Positions 33,383 through 41,642 of a DNA stretch of 64,000 nucleotides are shown here, piece after piece (the stretch's first letter is position 1; each line of letters opens with the position of its first letter). This stretch comes from Mediterraneibacter glycyrrhizinilyticus (lineage in GTDB: Bacteria > Bacillota > Clostridia > Lachnospirales > Lachnospiraceae), in assembly GCF_016902345.1 (NCBI RefSeq), contig NZ_JACJLR010000008.1:33833-97832 (forward strand), read 5' to 3'. The notes under the pieces were generated by a model. It saw only the letters and a program-made list of their open reading frames with translations, was not told where the DNA came from and ran no database searches. The translations under genes and the position numbers were made by a program.

Positions 33383-33799
33383 ATGAAAATGAATAATAAG
33401 AATCCGCTCAGGATTTTTTGGATTATACTGGGGTTTATCTGCCTGGGGCTTGGCTCAGTGGGGATCGTACTGCCGATCCTCCCGACCGTCCCGTTCTTTA
33501 TGGCGACTGTATTCTGCTTTGCCAAAAGTTCGAGGAGGCTCCATGACTGGTTTGTAAGCACAAACCTTTATAAAAAGCATCTGAGCAGCTTTGTGAAGCA
33601 GCGGGCCATGACGATGGGAACGAAACTGCGAATCGTGGGGACAGTGACTGTAGTTATGGCAGTCGGCTTCCTTATGATGAGCAAGGTGCCGGTTGGAAGG
33701 ATCTGCCTTGCCATTGTGTGGGTATGCCACCTGCTGTACTTCTTCTTTCGGGTAAAGACCGTGAAACAGGAAGAGACAGTGGAACAGGACGCAGCCTGA
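33383..33799 (+). CDS. DUF454 (YbaN-like) inner-membrane protein
   Basis: 138 residues with two to three hydrophobic helices. [20 protein letters not shown] and [25 protein letters not shown] are the DUF454 signature. Family members are often encoded next to heme uptake or heme-handling genes, but their role is unsolved. The start is ATG at 33383 with AGGAGTG upstream. It ends five bases before a broken exporter gene fragment, so the original operon continued. Confidence 0.85.
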   Translation: MKMNNKNPLRIFWIILGFICLGLGSVGIVLPILPTVPFFMATVFCFAKSSRRLHDWFVSTNLYKKHLSSFVKQRAMTMGTKLRIVGTVTVVMAVGFLMMSKVPVGRICLAIVWVCHLLYFFFRVKTVKQEETVEQDAA

Positions 33800-33803
33800 A
33801 CCA

Positions 33804-33893
33804 TACCTTACCGGCATGCTGGTGGGAACCATTGCCATGATGGGCTCTTTCGGCCCGGTGACTGCCATTGCCAGTCTGTCCAATAACCTGACT
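33804..33893 (+). pseudogene. CydC/heme-type ABC exporter, 30-codon fragment
   Basis: The frame reads YLTGMLVGTIAMMGSFGPVT and then AIASLSNNLT, which resembles the last membrane helix of CydC-like ABC exporters, normally followed by QTLASGERVL. After Thr the sequence changes abruptly into the antisense of a beta-glucuronidase gene (33894). This is the clearest chimeric joint in the window. The rest of the exporter is missing. Confidence 0.65.
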
Positions 33894-35392
33894 TCTGTGT
33901 ACATGACCGGAACTGTGTTGTGCATGCCATTGATTGTGTCAGCGCCGTATTCGGTGATCATGAATGGCTTTCCGGTGTTCTGCCAGAAGTCGAATTCCTC
34001 CCGCATGGCTTTCTCTGCCGCTTCGAAATCATCGCTCCCGTTGTACCATCCGTAGTAGCGGTTCAGGCAGATCACATCGCTTAAACGGAGCGAACAGTCG
34101 TTTTTGTATCTGGCGTCCTGTACGCTGACCAGAGTACAGGGGCGATGTTGTTTGTCCAGACTTCTTGCGAGGGAGAACAGCGGCTCAAAATATTCATAGG
34201 CTCCCTCGCTGCACGAGTCAGGTTCGTCGGCGATACTCCACATGACGACACAGGCATGGTTTTTGTCCCTCATGATCATATCGCGGATAACCTCCCTGTG
34301 ATGTGCCTGTGTACGGATACCGCCTTCCTCCTCCGGGTCAAAGGTATTTATCTTTTTTCCGTTTTTGAAGTTGGCTCCGCCGCCGAAATTCAGATGGATG
34401 CCTACGGCGGGAGTTTCGTCGATCACGACGATGCCTTCCCGGTCGCAGAGGCGAAGCATTTCTTCACTGTACGGATAGTGGCTGGTGCGGAAACTGTTGG
34501 CGCCCTGCCACTTCATCAGGCTGATATCCTTTACATTCATGGGCATGTTCAGACCTCTTCCGGCAGGGAAGGTATCCTCATGTTTTCCGTAACCTTTGAA
34601 ATTCTTTAAGGTATAGAGATAGGAATTGAGCGGCTGCCACAGATGAACATTCCTGATCAGCAGTTTTCCGGTATTCCCTCTCTCTGCGACTGCGACTATA
34701 TTGCCTTCTTCATCCAGACACTCCACTTTGATGACGCCGACAGCAGAAGTCTCGATCTCGCAGGAGAGTTCGCCGTCGGTGCCTGACACGGAAGGTACTA
34801 CGGTGATGTCTTTTATATATTGCGAGGGCGTTGTGTAGATCCGGACCGGACGAGCGATGCCGCAGTAATTAAAGAAGTCGAAATTGGGGATGTTGCGGAG
34901 CTTCCCGGCAGAAACATCTTTCTGCCCGGTGATGGATCCGGCATTCGGATCTGGACGTCCACCCACCGGAAGTGTAGTGTCGTCGATCCGGTTGTCAACG
35001 GCAACGGTAAGCAGGTTGTCACCGGACTGCAAAAACTCGTTAATCTGCACTTCAAATGGGAGAAACCCGCCTTTGTGTTCGCAGATGAGCGTTCCGTTCA
35101 GATAGACTTTAGCGTGATGAGTCACGGAGTCGAACCGGAGCATGATCCGCTGATCGAGCAGGGAATAAGGCACGGAAAAGCTCTTCTGGTAGAAGACCCA
35201 TCCATAGTGGTCCCGTAGGGACATGTCTTCCTTGATGTCGTTGTAGGAAGAAGGGACAGGCATAGTGATGCTGTCCGTAAGACGGCCTTCGTACCACTTT
35301 TCGGAAAATCCGTTCCCGTCATCCCGCTTGAATTCCCAGATTCCGCTCAGATCGATCAGAGTCCGTGATTCTGTTAAAATGGGAAATAACAT
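33894..35392 (-). pseudogene. uidA: Beta-glucuronidase (GH2), internally deleted and 3' truncated
   Basis: Starts as a complete glycoside hydrolase family 2 enzyme (SRTLIDLSGIWEFKRDDG, YGWVFYQKSF, RFDSVTHHAKVYLNG). Near 34596-34608 YLYTLKN joins directly to FKGYGKHEDTF, losing about 35 residues between the second beta domain and the barrel. The acid/base motif reads IADEPDS where the clan expects NEP (Asn to Asp). The nucleophile region FMITEYGADT is present. After VPVMYTE at 33894 the gene ends in the exporter fragment, so the C-terminal part including the glucuronate-recognition NxK motif is missing. Not expected to be active. Confidence 0.85.
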
Positions 35393-35490
35393 GATATTTC
35401 CTCCTCTCTGTAGATATATTTAAAATCATATCTTTCCGGAGAGGAGTTTCCTAGGATTTATCTTGTGAGATTTAGCACAAAACTTTCAGT

Positions 35491-35853
35491 TTACAGAATA
35501 ACAGCATGTATGACATGGAATGCGATGAGCACACCCAGAAGGACAGCAAAGACCCGGTGCAGTCTCAGCCACGACGCAGTTCTCATCTTCTTTTTAAACA
35601 GAGACAGGATCAGAAGGATGAGCAGGCAGAGCCATGCGACTTTTCCACTTATCATCGCCGGTTTATTTCCAGAGAGGATGCCATGAACGAGTGAGACGAT
35701 CAGGAGGAGTACTCCGTAAACTGCATGAGGTCTGAGGAGCATCTTCAGTGAAGGATGCTCCTGTGCCGCAGTGCTCTTTCTCAGCGGAGCGAGCATACAC
35801 AGCAGAAACAGTGCAAAGGAAATAAGGATCATAAACAGGTTAAGAATAGTCAT
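35491..35853 (-). CDS. Small four-helix membrane protein, possible b-type cytochrome
   Basis: 120 residues in four hydrophobic helices (about 3-22, 43-62, 67-85 and 97-118). Histidines lie in or next to the helices: HAVYG, SLVHGIL, LRLHRVF and AFHVIHA, a pattern suited to bind heme between helices two and four, as in cytochrome b561-like proteins. I cannot place it in a named family. The start at 35853 has GGAGAAA before it, and an iron-regulator dyad (35880-35895) lies just upstream, so it probably belongs to the heme regulon. A heme reductase or sensor role is a hypothesis. Confidence 0.6.
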   Translation of the reverse strand: MTILNLFMILISFALFLLCMLAPLRKSTAAQEHPSLKMLLRPHAVYGVLLLIVSLVHGILSGNKPAMISGKVAWLCLLILLILSLFKKKMRTASWLRLHRVFAVLLGVLIAFHVIHAVIL

Positions 35854-35879
35854 AAAATTTCTCCTTTGTATATCTTGAA

Positions 35880-35895
35880 GTTAGCGACAACTAAC
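35880..35895. promoter_or_regulatory. Iron-regulator dyad, site 4 (GTTAG-N6-CTAAC)
   Basis: GTTAG CGACAA CTAAC, 27 bases before the start of the minus-strand membrane protein gene. It is the fourth copy of the element in 17 kb. The remaining gap up to 36229 holds an ATCACATTT/AAATGTGAT dyad at about 35992-36013 and a short frame remnant. Confidence 0.6.
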
Positions 35896-36011
35896 AATAA
35901 TACATGAAAACGATTCTCAAGTAAAGAACTTTTTGATTTTGTCAGGGGTGAACTGTAATTCTGTCAGCAATTATTTTTTATAAATTGTGGATCACATTTG
36001 GTGAAAAATGT

Positions 36012-36158
36012 GATATCCTGTCATTATCCGATGCGGAGAGCGTTCAGCTCGATCAGACCGCAGAAATTATCATCATTATTTCAGACCCGTATATCAGGGA
36101 ATTTTCACAGAAGTGGAAAATGGAGAAAGAGACAGGAGTGATGCCATTGCAGAGATAA
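36012..36158 (+). pseudogene. Short unrecognised frame remnant
   Basis: 48 codons (DILSLSDAESVQLDQTAEII, then SDPYIREFSQKWKMEKE) without start codon or ribosome site. Composition is protein-like. It could be the tail of a deleted gene. The family is unknown. Confidence 0.25.
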
Positions 36159-36229
36159 GCGAAGTAAGAATGATCTGAATTTTACATTGCGACATGGAAA
36201 CAAGATGTATTATACTTAAAGGAGACTAA

Positions 36230-37072
36230 ATGGAAAAAACAAAACTACAATGGCATCCGGCTTTTGGCGCCGCGCTGCGTATCACACTGCAGGATGAGAT
36301 GCGGTATCTGGAAATGCACGAAGAACACCTGCTGAGTAAAAAGCCTCTGCAGATGGATGTACTTATCATTAAAAAACTGCAGGATGTCAAGATAAAAAAG
36401 ACGATCGGGCGAATCTTCAGGAAACATAATATCATAGAGTATAAATCACCTGACGACAGCCTGAGCGTGAATGACTTCTATAAAGTATACGGCTACGCCT
36501 GTATTTATCAGTCCAACACAGGCAGGATCAAGGAAATCGATCCGGAAGACCTGACGCTCACTTTTGTGTGCAGCCATTATCCGAGAGAATTTCTGAAACA
36601 TCTGGAAAGAGTCCGGGGAATGTGTACAGAGTATCAGGGAGGCGGAATCTATTATCTCAAGGGGGATCCGATCCCCATGCAGCTTCTGATCACTCCTCGG
36701 ATGTCAGATAAAGAAAATTACTGGATCCAAAGTATGAGGACTGATCTCCGCGCGGGCGAAGAAATCCAAAAGCTGATGAGAGAATATGAGAAACACAGGA
36801 AATCAAAAGATTATACTGCTGTGATGAATCTGATCACAAGAGCAAACTGGGAACAGATGGAGGTGGAAAAGATGATGTGCGATGCATTGAATGAACTGTT
36901 TGCGGAAGAACTGAAAGAAGCGGATAGCAGAGGCAGAACAGAGGGATTGAGGCAGGGAAAACGTGAAATGATCTTTGCGTTTCTAAAGGCAGGCGTGGAT
37001 ATTAAGACAATCAAAGAAGCAAGCGGATTAAATGAGGAGGAGATTGAATCGATCCGCAGAGAGATGGAGTAA
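36230..37072 (+). CDS. PD-(D/E)xK nuclease-like protein (Rpn/transposase-related)
   Basis: 280 residues. QWHPAFGAALRITL at the start, DVLIIKK and then IIEYKSPDDSLSVNDFYKVY form a D...E-x-K nuclease core like that of Rpn and PDDEXK transposase-family proteins common in Lachnospiraceae. The C-terminus carries GRTEGLRQGKREMIFAFLKA and a short helix-turn-helix-like end (DIKTIKEASGLNEEEIESI), as in Rpn proteins with repeat-mediated variants. It probably cuts DNA or promotes recombination, and no substrate can be named. AAAGGAG precedes the ATG, and a strong terminator follows at 37186. Confidence 0.7.
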   Translation: MEKTKLQWHPAFGAALRITLQDEMRYLEMHEEHLLSKKPLQMDVLIIKKLQDVKIKKTIGRIFRKHNIIEYKSPDDSLSVNDFYKVYGYACIYQSNTGRIKEIDPEDLTLTFVCSHYPREFLKHLERVRGMCTEYQGGGIYYLKGDPIPMQLLITPRMSDKENYWIQSMRTDLRAGEEIQKLMREYEKHRKSKDYTAVMNLITRANWEQMEVEKMMCDALNELFAEELKEADSRGRTEGLRQGKREMIFAFLKAGVDIKTIKEASGLNEEEIESIRREME

Positions 37073-37185
37073 AGGTTAATTGAATCAAGAAAACAGAGCA
37101 GAAAATGCTCGCCGCAACAGTTTTCGCTTTGCGATACTGCGGCGGTGTGCAAAATACTCAAGGTCTCGGCTCCGCTCCTGTTTGT

Positions 37186-37218
37186 GCTGGACATCCACTG
37201 GATGTCCAGCATTTCTTA
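37186..37218. terminator. Strong terminator between convergent genes
   Basis: Perfect 11-bp stem GCTGGACATCC / GGATGTCCAGC with a 3-base loop and ATTTCTT tail, between the nuclease-like gene (+) and the lipoprotein gene (-). Confidence 0.8.
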
Positions 37219-37272
37219 ATTTTAAGGAGAGGAAGGCTGGCTTGGGATTATCCATTTTGTTGTCATAAGGAT

Positions 37273-37902
37273 TCATCTTCCAACTATCTCATCAAATGCG
37301 GGCTGCAGATACGCTGCCTGAAATGCATCAAAATCTGTGAACATCTCAGTTGCGAATTCGGTAAAGCGATCATTGTCTATTCCGGTCTCTGTTTTCCAGT
37401 CGCTAAGCGAATAGAGCAGAGCTTCGTCCATGATCGTTACCGGCACGCCACTGGCTTCCAACTGTTCCTGGATACTTGTCAGGGCGTTGTCCATGTCATC
37501 TCCGGCTGAGATAGAAATTCGAAGGTAGTTGGTAAATTCAAAGTCATCTGTCTGGAATCTAGAATCTCCTGCTGCATAAAAATCAGCGGCGGTCTGTCCG
37601 GAGTCTGCTACTACAGCTTCAGTTGTTTCGTTAAGCTTTTCAGTGTAGAGTTCAACAAGACGGTCCAGTTCTGCCTCTGTGACACTGTATTCGTTCAAAT
37701 TTTCTGAGGCTGGAGCAGCATCTTCTAACAACCTTTCTGTATCCTCCCCGGTCGATTCTTTTGCTTCTGTTATCACCTGCTCTGTTTCACTTTGCGTGGA
37801 ACTATCCGATGAATCTCTGCTTCTCTGAGAACTGTTACATGCACACAGCGAAATGATCACTGCAAATGCCAGCAGAACGCTGGCGGTTTTCTTCTTCATC
37901 AT
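37273..37902 (-). CDS. Lipoprotein of unknown function
   Basis: 209 residues with a lipoprotein signal peptide (VLLAFAVIISLCAC, lipid-anchored Cys about 22), a Ser/Glu-rich linker to about residue 70 and an alpha-helical acidic domain (VTEAELDRLVELYTEKLNET ... LLYSLSDWKTETGID). No enzymatic motif was recognised. AGGAGG precedes the ATG pair at 37902/37899. It is encoded divergently from an ECF sigma gene, with a perfect 11-bp palindrome in the shared upstream region, so expression may be linked to that envelope-response system. Confidence 0.7.
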   Translation of the reverse strand: MMKKKTASVLLAFAVIISLCACNSSQRSRDSSDSSTQSETEQVITEAKESTGEDTERLLEDAAPASENLNEYSVTEAELDRLVELYTEKLNETTEAVVADSGQTAADFYAAGDSRFQTDDFEFTNYLRISISAGDDMDNALTSIQEQLEASGVPVTIMDEALLYSLSDWKTETGIDNDRFTEFATEMFTDFDAFQAAYLQPAFDEIVGR

Positions 37903-37940
37903 TTTTCCTCCTGATATTATCTGTTATTTGGGATAAGTTA

Positions 37941-37966
37941 CGGATATGCATATACATGCATATCCG
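37941..37966. promoter_or_regulatory. Perfect palindrome upstream of the lipoprotein gene
   Basis: CGGATATGCAT and ATGCATATCCG arms separated by ATAC. It is either a regulator site or a small hairpin in the leader of the lipoprotein mRNA. Confidence 0.45.
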
Positions 37967-38138
37967 CTTACATTATACCCCCACCCGGTATTGAACCAAT
38001 TAAAAATTATTTTTTTACAAAGAAGACGAAAATTTAGACAAATTTTGGTGAATCACTAACCTTTTCATCCTCTCATTCGTTGTATACTATAGAAGTCGGC
38101 TTCAAACACACATTTTGCAGAAACGAAAGGAGGACAAG

Positions 38139-38678
38139 ATGGATACGGATTTCTTTCTGATACAGAAAATGAAAAACGGAGACGACAGTGCAATCGAGAG
38201 TTTTGTCCGGAAATACTACCCGAAGATCTTCCAGTACTGTCTCCTTCATATCCGGGACCGGGGAGATGCCGAGGATCTGACTCAGGAAACTTTCCTGAAG
38301 TTTTTCCAGTCCTTTGAGCAGTATCAGCACCGGGGAAAGTGTTCCGCTTTCTTGTATGCCATCGCCTCCAACGCCTGCAAAGATTACTATAGAAAGGCAA
38401 GAGAGCAGTATGTGGAAGAGGTCCCCGAGAAGGCAGAGGAAGATCAGGATATGGGATCGGCGGAAATCCGGATGGATGTGGAGACTGCCGTTGCCCGGCT
38501 GCCGGAGGAACTGCGTGAGACTGCGATCCTCTTCTTTTTTCAGAACCTGAAGCAGAAGGAGATCGCGAAACTTCTGGATATCAAGGTGTCCCTGGTGAAA
38601 TACCGGGTGAACCGGGCGAAGAAACTGCTGGGAGAATATCTGGGTGATGGATCTTTGGAGCGAAAGGAGGAGTCGTAA
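38139..38678 (+). CDS. ECF-type RNA polymerase sigma factor (module 1)
   Basis: 179 residues. Region 2 (FVRKYYPKIFQYCLLHIRDR, DAEDLTQETFLKFF, AFLYAIASNACKDYYRK) and region 4 (LPEELRETAILFFFQNLKQK, IAKLLDIKVSLVKYRVNRAK) are complete. AAAGGAGG precedes the ATG. It heads a module whose next genes encode a membrane protein (a probable anti-sigma factor), an ABC ATPase and an ABC permease. An AACC...CGTT pair about 50 bases upstream may be its own ECF promoter. A second copy of the module lies at 49990-52777. Confidence 0.9.
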   Translation: MDTDFFLIQKMKNGDDSAIESFVRKYYPKIFQYCLLHIRDRGDAEDLTQETFLKFFQSFEQYQHRGKCSAFLYAIASNACKDYYRKAREQYVEEVPEKAEEDQDMGSAEIRMDVETAVARLPEELRETAILFFFQNLKQKEIAKLLDIKVSLVKYRVNRAKKLLGEYLGDGSLERKEES

Positions 38679-39433
38679 TGGAACCTTTTGAAAAGAAAAT
38701 ACAGGATTATACAAAGACTGTACAGGAGAGGTGTGTCAGGGAGTCCGCCGTTATGGAGACGGTCCGAAAATCCACGGACGCGTTTGTCCTTCAGGAGGAG
38801 CGGACGCTCACCTATGCGGAATTTCTATACCAGCAGTTCCATTATATCCAAAAGCGCTGGTGGATCCTGCAGGGCGTTGTGCTCGCGTTTCTTCTGTTTA
38901 TCCTGAAGGACTCGGAGGGGATGTATACACAGCGGGTCCTGGGGGCGGGGGCATCTTTCTTCATGACCCTTGTCATACCGGAATTGTGGAAAAACCGGAG
39001 ATCCTCCTCCATGGAGGTGGAGGGAGCGTCCTTTTATTCGTTGCGGCAGATCTATTCCGCGAGGATCCTTTTGCTTGCAATGGCGGATCTGGTCATGCTC
39101 ACTTTGTTCTATCTGGCGGCGTCGTGGACGGCACAGGTCACGCTGGGGATGTTCATCATCAATTTTATCCTGCCGTTTAACATTTCCTGCTGTATCTGTT
39201 TCAGGTTTCTGTGCAGCAGGAGGAGCGAGGTCGAATACGCCGCGGTGATCGTCTGCACGGCGTGGGCAGTAGTGTGGCTGATGATCCTGGGACAGGACTG
39301 GTTTTATAACAGGATTGCGACGCCTGTATGGGCGGCGCTTCTGGTCTGCTCTTTCGTATATCTGGTCTGGTGCGTCAGAAGGGCGCAGAAGGACTGTGAA
39401 TCAATCTGGGAGGTAAATCGTTCATGGAATTAA
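38678..39433 (+). CDS. Membrane protein, probable anti-sigma factor (module 1)
   Basis: 251 residues: a cytosolic N-terminus of about 60 residues, then six hydrophobic helices. The sigma stop and this ATG share one base (TAATG), so the two are coupled. The equivalent protein of module 2 (50589) has the same layout and a shared phrase around EVEGASFYS / EVEAAARFS, so both are one family. I do not know a named family. A membrane anti-sigma factor that holds the sigma factor with its N-terminus is the natural inference. Confidence 0.65.
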   Translation: MEPFEKKIQDYTKTVQERCVRESAVMETVRKSTDAFVLQEERTLTYAEFLYQQFHYIQKRWWILQGVVLAFLLFILKDSEGMYTQRVLGAGASFFMTLVIPELWKNRRSSSMEVEGASFYSLRQIYSARILLLAMADLVMLTLFYLAASWTAQVTLGMFIINFILPFNISCCICFRFLCSRRSEVEYAAVIVCTAWAVVWLMILGQDWFYNRIATPVWAALLVCSFVYLVWCVRRAQKDCESIWEVNRSWN

Positions 39434-40314
39434 AGATAAACGGACTGACAAAAGAGTTTAAAGATTTCCGTGCTGTGGACCATGTCTCCTGCTCCATGGA
39501 GCGGGGCGTCTACGGGCTGCTGGGAGTGAACGGCGCGGGAAAGACCACACTGATGCGGATGATCTGCACCCTGCTGCGCCCCACGGAAGGGACCATCACA
39601 TGGGACGGGCAGGATATTTTCAAAATGGATGCAGCGTACCGGAAGATACTGGGATACCTGCCCCAGGACTTCGGATTCTATCCGGACTTTACGGTACAGG
39701 ATTATATGATGTATATCTCGTCCATCAAAGGGCTTCGCCCGGCAGTGGCGAAGAAGAGAACGGAGGTGCTTCTGGACCGGGTGGGGCTTAAGAGAGTGAA
39801 AAAAAGGAAGATGAGAGCGCTCTCCGGCGGGATGCAGCGCAGAGTGGGAGTCGCCCAGGCGATGCTGAACGACCCGAAGATCCTGATCCTGGACGAACCG
39901 ACAGCCGGGCTTGACCCCAATGAGAGGATCCGGTTCCGGAACCTGATCAGTGAACTCTCGGAAGACCGGCTGGTGTTGTTATCCACCCATATCGTATCGG
40001 ATGTGGAGTTTATCGCAGGGGACATCCTTCTGATGAAAGACGGAAAGTTCTTTATGAACGGAACAGCCGATGAGATCATATCCGAAATGGATCAGGCGGT
40101 GTGGAGCTGCACGGTGCCGAGAAAGGAAGCGGACCGTTATTTAAGCCGTTATCTGGTGTCCAATGTGAAGACCGTGCCGGGCGGTGTAGAACTCCGTATC
40201 CTGGCAGAACGCTGCCCCGTGGAGGGCGCCGTCATGGAGGAAGCGGCGCTGGAGGATGCATTTTTACTTTATTTTGGAGAGAAAGCAGGTGAGCATCATG
40301 ATGGTGAAATATGA
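39424..40314 (+). CDS. ABC transporter ATP-binding protein (module 1)
   Basis: 296-residue BcrA-type ATPase: Walker A GVNGAGKTT, signature LSGGMQRRVGVAQAM, Walker B ILILDEPTAGLDPNE and H-loop LSTHIVSDVE. The family's C-terminal dimer region of about 80 residues is present. It overlaps the previous gene by ten bases and the permease by 17, so it is tightly coupled. It closely resembles the ATPase of module 2 at 51383 (shared YLPQDFGFYPDFTVQDYM-like segment). Such exporters, controlled by ECF sigma factors, usually protect against membrane-active peptides. The substrate is unknown. Confidence 0.9.
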   Translation: MELKINGLTKEFKDFRAVDHVSCSMERGVYGLLGVNGAGKTTLMRMICTLLRPTEGTITWDGQDIFKMDAAYRKILGYLPQDFGFYPDFTVQDYMMYISSIKGLRPAVAKKRTEVLLDRVGLKRVKKRKMRALSGGMQRRVGVAQAMLNDPKILILDEPTAGLDPNERIRFRNLISELSEDRLVLLSTHIVSDVEFIAGDILLMKDGKFFMNGTADEIISEMDQAVWSCTVPRKEADRYLSRYLVSNVKTVPGGVELRILAERCPVEGAVMEEAALEDAFLLYFGEKAGEHHDGEI

Positions 40315-41500
40315 ACTGAAACGGATCTTTACAAAGAGACTGAACCGTCTCCTTCTTGCGGTGGCAGTGATCATCGGTGTTGTGATGAGCGTGTTCGCGG
40401 TGACCAGTGAGTGGTATGCAGACAGTGAAGGGATCAACCATGAGACTCCGGATGCGATACGGAGGCTGACACAGGATAAAAACCAGTGGAAAGGGGAACT
40501 CACCGGGGACGTGATCGCGCAGATCGTGGCGGACCGGCAGGAGATCGCGCGTGACTACCCGGACGAAGCGCCGGATACTGTATATGGAGAGCGTATTCAG
40601 GCGTACTCGGATATTACACAGATGGTGGACACCATACTTGGAGGAGATGAGGGATATTCACCGGGTGCTCTCCAGGGCATTACGACAGATCAGGCAAAAG
40701 AGATCTATTCGATCCGGGAACAGTATATAGAACAGCTCATTCAGAAGTACGGGGATACCCCGGAAAAGCAGGAGTTCTTAAGAAAGCAGTATGAGAAGAC
40801 GGATACGCCCTTCTACTATGAACCGGCAGATTCGTGGGATAACATGCGCTTATATGCCACTACCTATGGAATAATCCTTGTGGTGTTGATCGGATTCCTG
40901 GCGGCAGGGATCTTCTCCGACGAATTCTCCCTTGGGGCGGACGCGGTGTTCTTCTCCTGCAGGTACAGCAGGACGAGAGCCGTGCGAAGCAAGATCCTGA
41001 CCGGACTGCTCATGGCGACGGTGATCTACTGGGTGGGGATGGCGCTGCTCTCCGGCATCTCCTTCGCCGTGATGGGAGTGAGCGGATTCAATACGCCGTA
41101 TCAGGTTGATTCGCCTTACTGCATTTACAATGTGACCTTCGGGCAGCTATACCTGATCATCCTTGTGTGCGGATATATCGCCAGCCTGCTCTCTGCGTCT
41201 GTCGCCATGCTGCTCTCTGCGAAGACCCACTCGGCGAACATCGCCGTCTGCGTTCCGTTCATCCTGTTCTGCGTGTCGCCGTTTATCGGGAGGGCGCTGC
41301 CCTTTGATACCTTTTTCCAGCTCACACCGGATCAGCTTGTGAACATATTGAATTGTGCAAGACGGACTTACATCTATCAGATCGGAAGCCTGGTGTTCCG
41401 GCAGATCCCGTTTATCATGCTGTTCTACACTCTGGCTGCGGCGGTGTTCCTTCCGCTGATCTATCAGTGTTATCGGAAATATGGGCTGAAGCGGAGATAG
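40298..41500 (+). CDS. ABC transporter permease (module 1)
   Basis: About 400 residues: an N-terminal helix (LLLAVAVIIGVVMSVFAV), an outer domain of about 160 residues (with PDAIRRLTQDKNQWKGEL), then five to six helices ending VFLPLIYQCYRKYG. This matches the ABC-2-type permeases paired with BcrA-like ATPases. ATG at 40298 is chosen because it lies behind AGGTGAGC. It is the full-length reference for the shortened paralogue at 52262, which lacks the middle helices. A terminator follows at 41527. Confidence 0.87.
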   Translation: MMVKYELKRIFTKRLNRLLLAVAVIIGVVMSVFAVTSEWYADSEGINHETPDAIRRLTQDKNQWKGELTGDVIAQIVADRQEIARDYPDEAPDTVYGERIQAYSDITQMVDTILGGDEGYSPGALQGITTDQAKEIYSIREQYIEQLIQKYGDTPEKQEFLRKQYEKTDTPFYYEPADSWDNMRLYATTYGIILVVLIGFLAAGIFSDEFSLGADAVFFSCRYSRTRAVRSKILTGLLMATVIYWVGMALLSGISFAVMGVSGFNTPYQVDSPYCIYNVTFGQLYLIILVCGYIASLLSASVAMLLSAKTHSANIAVCVPFILFCVSPFIGRALPFDTFFQLTPDQLVNILNCARRTYIYQIGSLVFRQIPFIMLFYTLAAAVFLPLIYQCYRKYGLKRR

Positions 41501-41526
41501 AGATTTACCAGTTCAGCACTTCCGTT

Positions 41527-41580
41527 CCGCGGAGAATGATATCCTCTGTCAGAGAGGTGATCTCCTCCGCGGATTTTTTC
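41527..41580 (+). terminator. Terminator after ABC module 1
   Basis: CCGCGGAG ... CTCCTCCGCGG, a long nested stem (inner GATATCCTCT/AGAGAGGTGATC), followed by ATTTTTT. A strong intrinsic terminator 27 bases after the permease stop. Confidence 0.8.
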
Positions 41581-41583
41581 TGC

Positions 41584-41633
41584 TTGACTTTAGTCTGATT
41601 TCGTACTATGCTTTCGGTACGAAATCGGACTAA
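41584..41633 (+). promoter_or_regulatory. MarR promoter with overlapping palindromic operator
   Basis: TTGACT (41584-41589), 17 bases, TATGCT (41607-41612). A 17-bp imperfect inverted repeat (TTAGTCTGATTTCGTAC / GTACGAAATCGGACTAA, one mismatch) spans 41590-41633 and covers the -10, the expected place for autorepression by the MarR protein encoded next. Confidence 0.75.
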
Positions 41634-41642
41634 GGGAGGTTT

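Noticed and set aside
33455..33893. Extension of the beta-glucuronidase frame beyond the joint
   Set aside because: Beyond VPVMYTE the frame only reads the antisense of the exporter fragment and the DUF454 gene. It is not enzyme sequence.
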